Below are positions 1 to 10,566 of a stretch of 64,000 nucleotides of DNA, piece after piece. A program made the translations under genes and the position numbers. Positions within the stretch are counted from its first letter, which is position 1, and every line of letters starts with the position of its first letter. A model generated the notes under the pieces. That model ran no database searches. It was not told where the DNA came from and saw only the letters and a list, made by a program, of their open reading frames with translations. Source of the stretch: Halothiobacillus sp. 15-55-196 (GTDB lineage: Bacteria > Pseudomonadota > Gammaproteobacteria > Halothiobacillales > Halothiobacillaceae); assembly GCA_002282715.1 (NCBI GenBank), contig NCKC01000002.1, positions 1-64,000 of the forward strand, given 5' to 3'.

Positions 1-299
1 ACGTCGGCAAGATCGACCCGCCAGATGTCTTCGCCCTTGACTCTGCTTAATTCCTGCCGAACCCAATGGGCACTCGCCTCGGGTGTCGCGCCTTGCACAA
101 CGATGTGCGTCACCGGTACCTGAAGCTTCTGCCAGAAGCCCCAACCCGCCAGACCCAGCAAGCCCAACAAGGCGAAGGTGATTGCCCAGTTGAACAGCAC
201 CGCAAGCAGACGTACGGCCATTTGCGCAAACGCTTCCCACTGTTCGCGGAGCGTTGGCGTTTTTGGTCTGGCCTGAACGGGACGGGCTGCAGCGGCCAT
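1..299 (-). CDS. ftsQ: Cell division protein FtsQ (5' part only)
   Basis: The first 99 codons of FtsQ, cut off by the window edge. FtsQ is the single-pass inner-membrane protein that links early and late divisome proteins through FtsB and FtsL. The translation shows a basic cytoplasmic tail (residues 1-30), one hydrophobic segment (about 31-56, containing LLGLLGLAGW) and then the start of a periplasmic POTRA domain (VTHIVVQGATPE). The ATG lies two bases after the ddl stop codon, the usual ddl-ftsQ order in dcw clusters. ftsA and ftsZ would be expected just outside the window. Confidence 0.9.
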   Translation of the reverse strand, partial: MAAAARPVQARPKTPTLREQWEAFAQMAVRLLAVLFNWAITFALLGLLGLAGWGFWQKLQVPVTHIVVQGATPEASAHWVRQELSRVKGEDIWRVDLAD

Positions 300-301
300 C
301 G

Positions 302-1276
302 TCAATCGCGTTCCCGATCATCGGCGACGTCCTCGGTTGATTTCGACCCGGCAGGCAGCGTCTGCGCCAAAATGCCAAGACACAATTCCTCGATCCCGAT
401 CCCGACCGCTCGGGCTGCCATCGGTACCAGCGAGTGATCGGTCATGCCCGGCACGGTGTTGACCTCGATCAACCAGTTCTGACCGTGCTCATCACGCATG
501 AAATCGACCCGTCCCCAACCCGATCCGCCGATCTGTTCGAACGCCTTGAGCGCGATGGCCTGCATGGCGGTTTCTTCTTCGGCACTCAACCCGCTCGGAA
601 TGGTGTATTCGGTATCGTTTGCCAGATACTTGGCGTCGAAATCGTAAAAATCGTGTGGTGTGGAGAGTCGAATCACGGGTAATGCGCGGCCACCCAACAG
701 TGAAACGGTGTATTCGCCACCACGGATGTAGCGTTCCATCATCACCTGTCCGTAACGTGCCGCTTCGCGAAAAGCGGCCACCAACTGATCCGGGCGATCC
801 ACCTTGGCGACGCCCACACTCGACCCTTCGGCTACCGGTTTGACCATCACCGGCAGGCCAAGGGATTCGAGTGCGCGGTGCGCTTCGGCTTCCGTCGAGA
901 CGATGGCCCAAGGCGGCGTCGGCAAGCCTTCCCCGCGCCAGATCCGTTTACAGGCGCGTTTGTCCATGCCAATGGCGGAACCACCCATCGGTGTGCCCGT
1001 GTACGGGATACCCAAGAGATCGAGCAGGGCCTGAATCTGTCCATCTTCGCCACCACGTCCATGCAGAATGATGAAGGCACGGTCGAATGGCTTGGCCTGG
1101 TGCGCGGCCAGTAATTCGGGCAGAAAATCCCGTCGGATATCCATGGCTGTGACATCGACACCGGCCCGTTGCAACGCACCAAGGACGGTCTCGCCACTTT
1201 TGAGTGAAATGACGCGCTCGGACGACCACCCGCCCAACAGCAACAACACGCGGCCAAATACGGCGGGGTCATGCAT
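302..1276 (-). CDS. ddl: D-alanine--D-alanine ligase
   Basis: Cytoplasmic ATP-grasp ligase that makes the D-Ala-D-Ala dipeptide used by MurF. About 324 residues, normal for DdlB. Family motifs are intact: the N-terminal GGWSSERVISLKSG, HGRGGEDG, the ATP-grasp EGSSVGV loop and the C-terminal metal and substrate site EVNTVPGMTDHSLVP. I place the start at the ATG 1274-1276 because GGAGG sits 8 bases upstream; it overlaps the end of murC by 8 bases. An in-frame ATG at 1291 would add five residues. It is followed two bases later by ftsQ. murB is not present between murC and ddl. Confidence 0.95.
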   Translation of the reverse strand: MHDPAVFGRVLLLLGGWSSERVISLKSGETVLGALQRAGVDVTAMDIRRDFLPELLAAHQAKPFDRAFIILHGRGGEDGQIQALLDLLGIPYTGTPMGGSAIGMDKRACKRIWRGEGLPTPPWAIVSTEAEAHRALESLGLPVMVKPVAEGSSVGVAKVDRPDQLVAAFREAARYGQVMMERYIRGGEYTVSLLGGRALPVIRLSTPHDFYDFDAKYLANDTEYTIPSGLSAEEETAMQAIALKAFEQIGGSGWGRVDFMRDEHGQNWLIEVNTVPGMTDHSLVPMAARAVGIGIEELCLGILAQTLPAGSKSTEDVADDRERD

Positions 1277-2744
1277 GGCTCTGCCCTCCATACCGATTCA
1301 GCAGCAAGGCTGGCAGGCTGCCGACATTGCCGGCGCCCAATGTGACCACGAGCATGGGCTGCACCAATTCGCTTTCCGGAATGATGTCCGGCAGCACGGC
1401 CACGGCTTCTTCTGCTGCTTCGACAAACACCGGATCGACCTGACCACGGTTACGAATCGCGCGTGCAAGGCTGCGTCCATCGGCACCGGGAATGGGCGTT
1501 TCGCCCGCAGCGTACACATCCAGCAAAATGAGGTGATCGACCGTGGATAGCACGCGCACGAAATCCTCGAACAAATCGCGGGTCCGGCTGAACCGGTGCG
1601 GCTGGAAAATCACGACTAAACGAACATCGGGCCATGCTGCACGGACAGCTTGAAGCGTGGCCTCCAGTTCGCGCGGATGGTGGCCGTAATCGTCGATGAG
1701 CGGCAGTGTTTTGCCTTTGATCGACAGCTCGCCACGACGCTCAAGCCGACGACCGACACCTTCAAAACCGCTCAGCGCCTGCAAAATGGCGGGCACCGGC
1801 ACACCCAGATCCTGCGCAACGGTAATTGCCGCCAGCGCATTGAGCACGTTATGCCGCCCCGGCATGGCCAGACGACAGTCAAACTGAGTCTGGTTCGGCA
1901 GGTTGACCACGAAGCGACTGCCAAAACCATCCGAGTGCACCTCGGTCGCTCGCACATCGGCGGGCTGCTCGATGCCATAGGTCAAAACCTGTCGACCAAC
2001 CCGCACGGCGATACCCGCTGCGACCGGGTCATCGGCACAGAGCACCGCCAATCCATAGAACGGCAGGTTGTGCAGAAACTCGACGAAGTGATCGACCAGG
2101 CGCTCGAAGTCGCCTTCATAGGTTTCAAGATGATCGGCATCGATGTTGGTCACGATGGCGACATGCGGTTGCAGGTGCAGGAACGAGGCATCGGACTCGT
2201 CTGCCTCGGCCACCAGATATTCGCCACGACCCAGCCGTGCGTTGGACGAGCTGGACAACAGCTTGCCGCCGATCACGTAGGTCGGATCCCAGCCTGCTTC
2301 AGCCAGAATTGCCGCCAGCAATGAAGTCGTTGTGGTTTTGCCATGCGTACCCGCCACGGCAAGACCGATCCGAAAGCGCATCAGTTCGGCCAGCATTTCT
2401 GCACGGCGCACGATCGGCAGGCGTTTGGCCTTGGCCGCCGCCAGTTCGGGGTTATCCGCCTTGACTGCGGTGGAAATCACGATGACATCCGCATCCGCCA
2501 CATGTACAGCCGCATGGCCGATCTGTACCGGAATACCGAGCTGGCGCAAGCGGGTGACCGCAGCGGATTCCGCCACATCCGAACCTGTCACGGTGAATCC
2601 CAAGGTTTTCATCACCTCGGCAATACCGCTCATCCCCGCGCCGCCGATACCGACGAAATGCAGGTGCCGAACTTTGCGCATACGGATATCGGCGACGGGG
2701 CGATGCCTGCCCCCGACTGAATTGATCATGGCGGGGTTAATCAT
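1269..2744 (-). CDS. murC: UDP-N-acetylmuramate--L-alanine ligase
   Basis: Cytoplasmic Mur ligase that adds L-alanine to UDP-MurNAc, the first peptide step of murein precursor synthesis. 491 residues, in the usual range. Seen: N-terminal Rossmann motif FVGIGGAGMSGIAEV (about 30-44), ATP P-loop GTHGKTTTT (132-140), EADESDASFL, and the central HHPRE segment. The first ATG (2744) overlaps the last codons of murG, which implies translational coupling; an ATG five codons later is a possible alternative. Confidence 0.96.
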   Translation of the reverse strand: MINPAMINSVGGRHRPVADIRMRKVRHLHFVGIGGAGMSGIAEVMKTLGFTVTGSDVAESAAVTRLRQLGIPVQIGHAAVHVADADVIVISTAVKADNPELAAAKAKRLPIVRRAEMLAELMRFRIGLAVAGTHGKTTTTSLLAAILAEAGWDPTYVIGGKLLSSSSNARLGRGEYLVAEADESDASFLHLQPHVAIVTNIDADHLETYEGDFERLVDHFVEFLHNLPFYGLAVLCADDPVAAGIAVRVGRQVLTYGIEQPADVRATEVHSDGFGSRFVVNLPNQTQFDCRLAMPGRHNVLNALAAITVAQDLGVPVPAILQALSGFEGVGRRLERRGELSIKGKTLPLIDDYGHHPRELEATLQAVRAAWPDVRLVVIFQPHRFSRTRDLFEDFVRVLSTVDHLILLDVYAAGETPIPGADGRSLARAIRNRGQVDPVFVEAAEEAVAVLPDIIPESELVQPMLVVTLGAGNVGSLPALLLNRYGGQSHA

Positions 2745-3861
2745 TCGCTGCCGCCTTGTTGTTCATGGTTTCAATACAGATACGCACCGCGGTTTCTGTT
2801 GCCTTGGGCAACGCACGGTCGCGGGCGGCCTGCGCCATCTCTTGTAGCCGATCCGGATCACCAAGCACGGGAACAAGCGAATCGACCAATCGCTCAACGG
2901 TCATATCCCGCTGCTGCATCAAGAGCGCCGCGCCGGACTGAACCAGCGATTCGGCGTTGTACGTCTGGTGATCATCGACGGCATGCGGGAACGGCACGAA
3001 CAAGGCCCCTATGCCTGCCACGCTGATCTCGGCCACAGTCAAGGCACCCGCGCGCGCAATCACGAAATCGGCCCAGGCATAGGCTTGCGCCATATCATCG
3101 ATGAACGGCACGACGCGATATTCGCTGCCCTCCGCCCATTTGCATTGCGTGTAATTGGTCCGGGTGGATTCGAGGTTTTTGGCCCCGGTTTGATGCCAGA
3201 CGGCAATCGGCACCTGCTGGCTGACCCGCGACAGTGCCGATGGCACCGTGTCGTTGAGCGCTTTCGCACCCAGACTTCCGCCAAGGACCAGAACGCGTAC
3301 CGGGCCACGTTGACCGATCTGCCGCTGCGCCACACCGGGCATCCCCACAATTTCCGGGCGTACCGGATTACCGACGACCGTGAAGTTGTGCGGTGGATGT
3401 GGGAACGCAGTGAGATAGGCGGCAAGCGTCTGGTTGGCGATTCGGGCCAGCACACGATTGGTCAAACCCGCGATTGCATTTTGTTCGTGAATGACGAGCG
3501 GGATACCCAACCAACGCGCAGCCAATCCGCCCGGTCCTGCGGCATAGCCGCCCAAGCCCAGAACAAGGGCGGGTTTGTTGCGGGCAAAATATTTTCTTGC
3601 CACGAACACAGCACGGATAAGTCGCCAGGGCGTGAGTAAGCGCGTCAGCAGGTTTTTGCCACGCAGTCCGCCAATTTTGAGCCAATCGATCGGGATGCCC
3701 GCTTCCGGCACGAGTCGCACCTCAATACCCGCGGTGGTGCCCAGCCAGCGAATGGCGTAGCCTTTTTCGGCAAGGCCACGAGCCACGGCCAATGCGGGGA
3801 TGACATGCCCACCCGTGCCACCGGCCATCACATATACAAGAGGTTTTTCCTGACCGATCAT
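2737..3861 (-). CDS. murG: Lipid II synthase MurG (GT28 glycosyltransferase)
   Basis: Peripheral membrane glycosyltransferase that transfers GlcNAc from UDP-GlcNAc to lipid I, giving lipid II on the cytoplasmic face. 374 residues. The N-terminal acceptor domain starts with the G-loop AGGTGGHVIPALAVA (13-27), HEQNAIAGLTNR follows, and the C-terminal donor domain has GGSLGAKALN and the ARAGALTVAEI helix typical of GT28 enzymes. It overlaps ftsW upstream by 4 bases and murC downstream by 8. Confidence 0.96.
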   Translation of the reverse strand: MIGQEKPLVYVMAGGTGGHVIPALAVARGLAEKGYAIRWLGTTAGIEVRLVPEAGIPIDWLKIGGLRGKNLLTRLLTPWRLIRAVFVARKYFARNKPALVLGLGGYAAGPGGLAARWLGIPLVIHEQNAIAGLTNRVLARIANQTLAAYLTAFPHPPHNFTVVGNPVRPEIVGMPGVAQRQIGQRGPVRVLVLGGSLGAKALNDTVPSALSRVSQQVPIAVWHQTGAKNLESTRTNYTQCKWAEGSEYRVVPFIDDMAQAYAWADFVIARAGALTVAEISVAGIGALFVPFPHAVDDHQTYNAESLVQSGAALLMQQRDMTVERLVDSLVPVLGDPDRLQEMAQAARDRALPKATETAVRICIETMNNKAAAND

Positions 3862-5105
3862 AATGACACCTCCTTTGTTCGCATCGATGCATCCTGCTGT
3901 CGCTTCATCATTTGCGCTTCACGCAGTTCGGCCACCATGGCCGCCTCGTGGTGCACCCGCATCAAAAAACCCAGAGAAATCAATGCCACGATCATGGCCG
4001 AACCGCCATAACTTATCAGCGGCAAGGTGAGCCCCTTGGTCGGCAGCACACCCATATTCACGCCCATATTGATCAGCGCCTGCATCCCGATCCAGACACT
4101 GATGCCCCAGGCCAGCGCGGCACCGGCAATCTGATTTTCCTTCCACGCCATGCTGGCAATCGCAAACCCGCGCCAGACGATGAGGCCATACAAGGCAATC
4201 AGGGCAATCACGCCGAACAACCCCAGCTCTTCTGCCAATACGGCGAAGATAAAATCGGTGTGCGCTTCGGGCAGATAAGAGAGTTTCTGCACGCTCTCAC
4301 CCAGACCGCGCCCCCAGACGCCGCCCGTGCCGATGGCAATCAGCGCATTGGCCAGTTGATAGCCATGCCCAAAGGGATCGGCGAACGGGTTGGAGAATGA
4401 CAACAGCCGCTCGATTCGGTATTGCTCTGAAAGAACAACGAAGACACCCAGCACGCCCATTACCAGTGTCGAACCCACCATCATCTGCCACTGTGCCCGT
4501 GCCAGCCACGCCATCGCGAACAAGGTGGCGGCAAGCACGGCGGTCGTCCCGAAGTCCGGTTGCAGCAGCAGCAATAAGCTCGCCGCGAAAATAACAACCG
4601 CCGGTCCCAGCATCCCGGTGATGCGGTTTTGCAGTTTGATGGTGTGTGTAGCAATGTAGCCGGCCATCCAGACGATGAACCCCAAACGGGCAAATTCGGA
4701 CACCTGGATATTAACCGGCCCCAGCGGAATCCAGCGGTTGGCCCCGTTGACGGAATGCCCGATGCCCGGCAGCAGCACAACCAGCAGCATCAGCAGTGAA
4801 GCGATCAGAATCCACAACTTGTATTCAACCCACAGCGCGATTGGCTGCCGCAGTACCAGCCAAATGGTGATGGCCACGCCAATGACCACGGCGATCGACT
4901 GACGAATCACAAAAAAGAACGGATTGCCAAAACGTTCGCCCAACTCCATGGAGGCGGAAGTCACCATGACAAGCCCCCACGCCAGCAGTGCCAGTACGGC
5001 AATCATCAGGATCGGATCGAGCCGAATGCTCTCGTTGCGCACTTTTTCCACATCTTGGGGCGTCGCGGATAACCAGGGCAGCAGTTTTTGCACGGTATGG
5101 TTCAT
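3858..5105 (-). CDS. ftsW: Septal SEDS glycosyltransferase FtsW
   Basis: SEDS-family polytopic membrane protein that polymerises septal peptidoglycan together with FtsI. 415 residues with about ten hydrophobic segments, and a family signature near the C-terminus (LPLISYGGSAMIV). I choose the ATG at 5105: GGAGGTG lies just upstream and the ATG overlaps the murD stop in an ATGA arrangement. The longer reading frame starting at 5213 adds 36 residues of arginine-rich sequence unlike FtsW and runs inside murD. ftsI, its partner, is in the same operon. Confidence 0.95.
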   Translation of the reverse strand: MNHTVQKLLPWLSATPQDVEKVRNESIRLDPILMIAVLALLAWGLVMVTSASMELGERFGNPFFFVIRQSIAVVIGVAITIWLVLRQPIALWVEYKLWILIASLLMLLVVLLPGIGHSVNGANRWIPLGPVNIQVSEFARLGFIVWMAGYIATHTIKLQNRITGMLGPAVVIFAASLLLLLQPDFGTTAVLAATLFAMAWLARAQWQMMVGSTLVMGVLGVFVVLSEQYRIERLLSFSNPFADPFGHGYQLANALIAIGTGGVWGRGLGESVQKLSYLPEAHTDFIFAVLAEELGLFGVIALIALYGLIVWRGFAIASMAWKENQIAGAALAWGISVWIGMQALINMGVNMGVLPTKGLTLPLISYGGSAMIVALISLGFLMRVHHEAAMVAELREAQMMKRQQDASMRTKEVSL

Positions 5106-6517
5106 GAGGCCACCTCCGGACCGAGTGTATGGGTGGCGGCCAGTGCAGCAACGGCAGCGGCGAACTGATGGCCGCGATCCACGTAACTTTTGAACATGTC
5201 GAGACTGGCGCACGCAGGGGCCAACAATACGGTGGATTGTGGAGGTGCTATTTCCGCAGCGGCTTTAACTGCTTCGATCATTGAATTGGCGCGACGAACG
5301 GGCCATGTTGCGCCCGGCTGGTTCAAGAGCACTTCGGCGATAACCGCCTGATCCTGCCCCAACAGAACCACTCCGGCACAACGCCCGACCAGCGATTCGG
5401 CCAAGGCTGTAAAGTCCTGACCTTTGCCCTGACCGCCTGCAATCAGTACCAAGGGCGGCTGCATGCCGACAATGGCCGCAACGGCCGCTCCGACGTTGGT
5501 GGCCTTGGAATCATCGATATAGCGCACGCCATCGATGACACCCACGGTTTGGGCGCGATGCGGCAGGCCGGAAAACGTACGTAACACATTGAGCAGACGT
5601 TCATCGGTCAATGCGACACCGGGTACCGCCGCCTGTACCAACGCCAAGGCCGCCAATACATTCATCTGGTTGTGCTGTCCGGCCAGAGCCAACGCGTGGA
5701 CAGGCAGAATCCGAAGTGCGGGCGCATTCGCCGCGGCCTGCACCACCCATGATTCACCTGCGATCGTCATCAAGCCAAAATCACCCGGTTGTGTCGGTGT
5801 GGCCGCCCCGAACCGGATCACTTCGCCCGAGGCCCGTTCCGCCATCGCAGCCACCAGAGGATCATCCCGGTTCAATACGGCGCGACGCGCTTGATGCAGT
5901 ACGGTTTGCTTGATTGCTGCGTAGTGCGCCAGCGTGCCGTGGCGATCGAGATGATCCTGACTGATGTTCAGCACGGTAGCGGCCACCGGCCTCCGTGCGG
6001 CTGGCAGGCTGTCAAAGTCGGTCGATTCGAGCTGGAAGCTGGAAACCTCAAGCACCAGCACTTGTGCATCGGTGGTCAGCAAATCCAGCGCGGGGGTACC
6101 GAAATTTCCGCCCACAGCGGCAGACACGCCTACCGCATTCAGCAATTCGCCGACCAGTGCGGTCACCGTGCTCTTGCCGTTGGAGCCGGTAATCAGCACA
6201 ACGGGCAAATCGGTCGCATGCAGGGCCAAGTCAATATCGCCTCGCACGGGAATTTGCTTCGCCCGTGCCGACATGATCAAGGGCAAATCCAGCGCGATAC
6301 CGGGGCTGACAATGAGTTCTCCCACGTTATCCAGCAGCGACTCGGGTAAGACACCCATGGTGACGCAAACCTCTGGATACTGCGCCAGCCAGTCGGCACT
6401 TAGTGCAGCATCATCGCGGGTATCGGCGGCCACGAACGGCAGGCCGAGACGCGACAGATGCCGCGCCACGGATTGCCCGCTCGTACCCATACCCAGAATG
6501 AGGCTGTGTTTTTCCAT
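5102..6517 (-). CDS. murD: UDP-N-acetylmuramoylalanine--D-glutamate ligase
   Basis: Cytoplasmic Mur ligase that adds D-glutamate to UDP-MurNAc-L-Ala. 471 residues, slightly longer than the E. coli enzyme. Visible motifs: N-terminal nucleotide-binding LILGMGTSGQS (about 7-16), ATP P-loop GSNGKSTV (111-118), NISQDHLDRHG, and the C-terminal DDSKATN segment that contacts substrate. Its ATG shares one base with the mraY stop codon (TGATG) and its own stop overlaps the ftsW start. Confidence 0.96.
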   Translation of the reverse strand: MEKHSLILGMGTSGQSVARHLSRLGLPFVAADTRDDAALSADWLAQYPEVCVTMGVLPESLLDNVGELIVSPGIALDLPLIMSARAKQIPVRGDIDLALHATDLPVVLITGSNGKSTVTALVGELLNAVGVSAAVGGNFGTPALDLLTTDAQVLVLEVSSFQLESTDFDSLPAARRPVAATVLNISQDHLDRHGTLAHYAAIKQTVLHQARRAVLNRDDPLVAAMAERASGEVIRFGAATPTQPGDFGLMTIAGESWVVQAAANAPALRILPVHALALAGQHNQMNVLAALALVQAAVPGVALTDERLLNVLRTFSGLPHRAQTVGVIDGVRYIDDSKATNVGAAVAAIVGMQPPLVLIAGGQGKGQDFTALAESLVGRCAGVVLLGQDQAVIAEVLLNQPGATWPVRRANSMIEAVKAAAEIAPPQSTVLLAPACASLDMFKSYVDRGHQFAAAVAALAATHTLGPEVAS

Positions 6518-7599
6518 CAGCGCACCTTCAACGTCGCCAAACCGATCAGCACCAGGATGACGGTGATGATCCAGAACCGCACAATGACCTTCGGCTCAGG
6601 CCAGCCCTTGAGTTCGAAATGATGGTGAATCGGCGCCATGCGGAAAATCCGCTTGCCCGTCAGCTTGAATGAGGCGACCTGGAGCATCACCGATACGGTT
6701 TCCATCACGAAAACCCCGCCCATGATGAACAGCACGATTTCCTGGCGAACCATCACCGCGACCACACCCAATGCCGCACCGAGTGCCAGCGCACCGATGT
6801 CGCCCATGAACACTTGCGCCGGATAGCTGTTGAACCACAAAAAACCCAGCCCCGCGCCCACGATCGCCGCGCAAAACACGGCCAGTTCGCCCGCGCCGGG
6901 CAAAAAGGGAATGCCCAGATAGATCGCGAATTTGGCATTACCGGTCACATAGGCGAACACCGAAAGCCCGCCGGCCACCAGCACAGTCGGCATGATCGCT
7001 AGGCCATCGAGGCCATCGGTCAAGTTCACAGCATTGGAACTGCCCACAATCACGAAATACGTCAGCAGGATGTAGCCGAAACCCAAGGGGATCAGTACAT
7101 CCTTGAATAACGGGATAATCAAACCGGTTTCCTGCGGCGTTTTGGCCATGTTGAACAGCACGACAGCAACAATCAGCGCAATCACCGACTGCCAGAAATA
7201 CTTGTAGCGGGAAGCCAGCCCCCTGCTGTTGCGCTTGGAAAGCTTGAGGTAGTCGTCCACACCACCGATCAAGCCGAAGCCGAAGGTAGTCAGCAAGGCA
7301 ATCCAGACGTAACGATTGGACAGATCACCCCAGAGCAATACGGCGGCACCGATCGCCACAAGAATGAGCGCACCGCCCATCGTCGGCGTGCCTGCTTTGG
7401 ACAAATGTGACTGGGGGCCGTCACTGCGGATGGGTTGCCCGGCCTTGATCGACTGCAACCAGCGAATCATCGACGGGCCGATCCACAAGGCGACGATCAG
7501 GGCGGTCAGCACGCCCAGCATGGTACGCAGCGTGAGGTAATGAAACACACCGAACGGGCTATAGAATTTCGCCAACCAGTCGAAGAGTATCAATAACAT
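6517..7599 (-). CDS. mraY: Phospho-N-acetylmuramoyl-pentapeptide-transferase
   Basis: Integral membrane enzyme that transfers phospho-MurNAc-pentapeptide onto undecaprenyl phosphate, making lipid I. 360 residues, the same length as E. coli MraY, with about ten transmembrane segments. Diagnostic cytoplasmic loops are intact: [17 protein letters not shown], the catalytic [10 protein letters not shown], and the triple-histidine loop [14 protein letters not shown]. It sits between murF (one base upstream) and murD (one-base overlap). Confidence 0.97.
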   Translation of the reverse strand: MLLILFDWLAKFYSPFGVFHYLTLRTMLGVLTALIVALWIGPSMIRWLQSIKAGQPIRSDGPQSHLSKAGTPTMGGALILVAIGAAVLLWGDLSNRYVWIALLTTFGFGLIGGVDDYLKLSKRNSRGLASRYKYFWQSVIALIVAVVLFNMAKTPQETGLIIPLFKDVLIPLGFGYILLTYFVIVGSSNAVNLTDGLDGLAIMPTVLVAGGLSVFAYVTGNAKFAIYLGIPFLPGAGELAVFCAAIVGAGLGFLWFNSYPAQVFMGDIGALALGAALGVVAVMVRQEIVLFIMGGVFVMETVSVMLQVASFKLTGKRIFRMAPIHHHFELKGWPEPKVIVRFWIITVILVLIGLATLKVR

Positions 7600-7600
7600 A

Positions 7601-9010
7601 TCAGTGCGCCTCCGACTCTGGGTGGGTAGGCACGAGCCAGCTCATCATCCGTTCCATGCGCATAAAGCGTGATCCTTTCACTAAAACTGTTACGGGCATC
7701 TTTGCGGACGAATCACGCTCCACCCGATCCAGCAAAGGCATCAGTTTTTCAGCAATGATCTCCGGCTCGTCAGCAGCAAGCACAAGCGTGTTCGCCGGTT
7801 CCGGCCGGGTCGATGTGATCGCCTTGTTCATGGCTTCGCCCAGGGTGAACAATCCGTAAAGAGATAAGGTCTGCGCGTAACGAATCAGCGATTCGTGCAG
7901 CTCGTCGGTCTGGTCGCCCAGCTCACCCATATCGCCCAGAATTGCTACGTGCCGACCGGGCAGACTGACCAGATAATCGAGCGCTGCCCGCATGGATTCG
8001 GGATTGGCGTTGTAGGTATCGTTGATCACGGTGAGCTGATCGGAGCACCGAATCAGACTCATCCGGCCGGGTGGTGGCGTGAATTCACGCAAGCCCTTGG
8101 TGATGGCTTCAAGCGACAAGCCGGCCGCACGGGCCACCGCAACGGCCGCCAGCAGATTGGTCGCGTTATGCGCACCCGGCAAGGGCAAGGCGAGTTCACT
8201 CAGCATCGGCAGCCCGTCTTCAAACACGCTAAGCCGGTTCGTGGCGGTGTCGTATTCGCCAGCCCAACGTGCGCGCCCGTCACCTGCCAACGAAAAGCCA
8301 GATCGATGCGCTGGGCAATGTGCCCACCACCGATCGGCACCATACGAATCCAGATTGATGACGGCTTTGGCGTCCGGCGTCAGGCCGGCATACAGTTCAC
8401 CCTTGGCCTGAACGATGGCATCGATGGAACCGAACTCGCCCACATGCGCGGTACCTGCCATGGTCACCAGGGCCACATCGGGGCGAGCGAGCGCCGTCAG
8501 CCGGGCAATTTCACCCACGTGGTTCGCGCCCATTTCAATCACGGCGAACCGATCGGTTAAATCCAGAGAAAGCAGGGTCAGTGGCACACCAATGTCGTTG
8601 TTGAGGTTGCCGACAGTCGCCCGCGTGGCACCAACTTGCGCGCACATGGATGCCAGCAACTGCTTGACCGTGGTTTTTCCCGCGCTGCCGGTAATGGCAA
8701 TCACAAAGGGATCGACCTGCTCGCGCCAGCATTTTCCGAGGGTTTGCAGCGCAGCCAGCGTGTCATCCACCAGAATCTGAGGGATATCGATTTGAGGATT
8801 CAACCGGGCGACAACCGCCGCAGCCGCACCTGCCGCCAAAGCAGCCGACAGATGATCATGACCGTCGAATCGTTCGCCTTTGAGCGCGACAAAGAGGTTG
8901 CCCGGCACCAACGAGCGTGTGTCCGTGCTCACACCTTGAATAGCGACATCAGGCAGCGAGCGTGATTGATTCAGCCAGTCAGCAACCTGCTGCAGGGACG
9001 CACGCATCAT
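7601..9010 (-). CDS. murF: UDP-MurNAc-tripeptide--D-alanyl-D-alanine ligase
   Basis: Mur ligase that attaches the D-Ala-D-Ala dipeptide made by Ddl, finishing the UDP-MurNAc-pentapeptide. From the chosen start the protein has 469 residues. Visible: N-terminal [20 protein letters not shown] typical of MurE/MurF, P-loop [27 protein letters not shown], and [11 protein letters not shown]. The start is the ATG at 9010, overlapping the murE stop as ATGA; another ATG follows directly at 9007. The longer frame to 9064 lies inside murE and is unlikely. Confidence 0.94.
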   Translation of the reverse strand: MMRASLQQVADWLNQSRSLPDVAIQGVSTDTRSLVPGNLFVALKGERFDGHDHLSAALAAGAAAAVVARLNPQIDIPQILVDDTLAALQTLGKCWREQVDPFVIAITGSAGKTTVKQLLASMCAQVGATRATVGNLNNDIGVPLTLLSLDLTDRFAVIEMGANHVGEIARLTALARPDVALVTMAGTAHVGEFGSIDAIVQAKGELYAGLTPDAKAVINLDSYGADRWWAHCPAHRSGFSLAGDGRARWAGEYDTATNRLSVFEDGLPMLSELALPLPGAHNATNLLAAVAVARAAGLSLEAITKGLREFTPPPGRMSLIRCSDQLTVINDTYNANPESMRAALDYLVSLPGRHVAILGDMGELGDQTDELHESLIRYAQTLSLYGLFTLGEAMNKAITSTRPEPANTLVLAADEPEIIAEKLMPLLDRVERDSSAKMPVTVLVKGSRFMRMERMMSWLVPTHPESEAH

Positions 9011-10566
9011 GCGGCACCGCCCACAGTGCGTTTTGCCCTGGCATCCGTTTGTTGCGCAATCCAATCACGCACGACTGCGGCATCATCGAAAGGCAGGCGT
9101 TGGCCCTGTATTTCCTGCGTGGTCTCGTGGCCTTTGCCAGCAATCAGAATCCAATCACCGGCTTTGGCCTGCATCAGGGCCAACTCGATGGCCGCCCGAC
9201 GATCCAACTCGACACTTGCGGTATCCGGTGATGACAGCCCCCTGCGCATATCGGCAATGATCGCCTCAGGCGCTTCACTACGCGGATTGTCCGAGGTCAT
9301 GACGAGCTGATCGGCCAACCGTTCTGCTGCCTGGGCCATCAATGGACGCTTGCCGCGATCGCGATCGCCACCACAACCGAACACGCAAATGATTTTGCCT
9401 GCTGCGTCCCGATGATCACGCAGGGCCCGCAATACCTGATCGAGCGCATCCGGCGTATGCGCATAATCAACCAAAGCCCGCGCACCATTCGGCAGGGTGA
9501 TCATCTGCATGCGGCCAGGTGGTGGCGTACTCTGATCGAGCGCCTTGATCGCCTTATCCAGCGGCATACCCAAGGCCAGTACCGCTGCCAGTGCAGCCAT
9601 GATGTTGGCACCATTGAACATACCGACCAGCGATGGTTGCAATCGGGCTTCGCCCAGCGGCGTGCGTACCTGAATATCCAAGCCCTTGGGCAGCGCCTTG
9701 ATCGAAGTCACCCGAATCTGCTGACAATCGGCGACACGCCAATCCGGATCGCCCAGGCCATACGCCCAGCAATCGGCGGATTCGCCGAGCGCCTCGAACA
9801 AGACATCGGCCTGTGGCTCATCGAAATTGATGATGCCTGCACGCAATCCGGGCCAGGCGAACAGCTTGGTTTTTGCTGCAAAGTACTCGGTCATCGTGCC
9901 GTGATAATCGAGATGATCGCGCGACAGATTCGTAAACACCGCCATACGGATCGGCAGACCCTGCAAGCGGTTTTGCGCCAGCGCATGAGAGGAGACCTCC
10001 ATCACGACGTAGCGCACGCCTTCGAAGATGAAATCGACCGCATAACGCAAGGTTTCCAGCAAACCGGGCGTGGTATTCGCCGTTGACTGCAGGTGTTCAA
10101 GTCCCGGCGACCACAAGCCAGCGCCCAGCGTGCCGATCATGCCGATCGAAGCGGTATGTGGCGCACCGCTGCGGCTCAATGCCCCGGCGATGAATTGAGC
10201 CACACTGGTTTTGCCGTTGGTTCCGGTGATGCCGATGATCGTCAGGCCATCGAAGTTCACAGCACAAATCCGACCGACCATAAGACGCACGAACGAATGG
10301 ACAGCCTCAACCCGAATCACCCGCGGGTCGGCATAATCCGCTTCGGTCACAACCAGCACTGCGCCTGCGGCCAACGCCTGGCTGATGAATGGTTCGATAT
10401 TCGGTTGAACCCCTGAGCGCGCAATGAAAACGGCACCCGGCACAACCTCTCGCGAGTCATCCGTAAAGACATGGGCGATTGCAGAGCCGACGTTTTCAGC
10501 CACCTGCAGATTCACCGCGGACAGGATTTCGCCGACAGAACGCGGGCTGAAGTGAAGCATGCTCAT
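9007..10566 (-). CDS. murE: UDP-MurNAc-L-Ala-D-Glu--meso-diaminopimelate ligase
   Basis: Mur ligase adding the third stem-peptide residue. 519 residues. The P-loop ITGTNGKTSVAQF and the MEVSSHALAQNR segment are clear. The specificity motif reads SDNPRSEAP: DNPR is the signature of meso-diaminopimelate-adding MurE rather than the lysine type, so the wall is predicted to be standard Gram-negative A1-gamma. The start overlaps the ftsI stop (ATGA) and the stop overlaps the murF start. Confidence 0.96.
   Translation of the reverse strand: MSMLHFSPRSVGEILSAVNLQVAENVGSAIAHVFTDDSREVVPGAVFIARSGVQPNIEPFISQALAAGAVLVVTEADYADPRVIRVEAVHSFVRLMVGRICAVNFDGLTIIGITGTNGKTSVAQFIAGALSRSGAPHTASIGMIGTLGAGLWSPGLEHLQSTANTTPGLLETLRYAVDFIFEGVRYVVMEVSSHALAQNRLQGLPIRMAVFTNLSRDHLDYHGTMTEYFAAKTKLFAWPGLRAGIINFDEPQADVLFEALGESADCWAYGLGDPDWRVADCQQIRVTSIKALPKGLDIQVRTPLGEARLQPSLVGMFNGANIMAALAAVLALGMPLDKAIKALDQSTPPPGRMQMITLPNGARALVDYAHTPDALDQVLRALRDHRDAAGKIICVFGCGGDRDRGKRPLMAQAAERLADQLVMTSDNPRSEAPEAIIADMRRGLSSPDTASVELDRRAAIELALMQAKAGDWILIAGKGHETTQEIQGQRLPFDDAAVVRDWIAQQTDARAKRTVGGAA

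Noticed and set aside
1650-2324. 224-residue plus-strand frame opposite murC
   Set aside because: Shadow of murC; no ribosome binding site and no recognisable domain.
5106-5213. N-terminal extension of FtsW by 36 residues
   Set aside because: The extension overlaps murD and is Arg/Cys-rich; GGAGGTG plus ATGA coupling supports the internal ATG at 5105.
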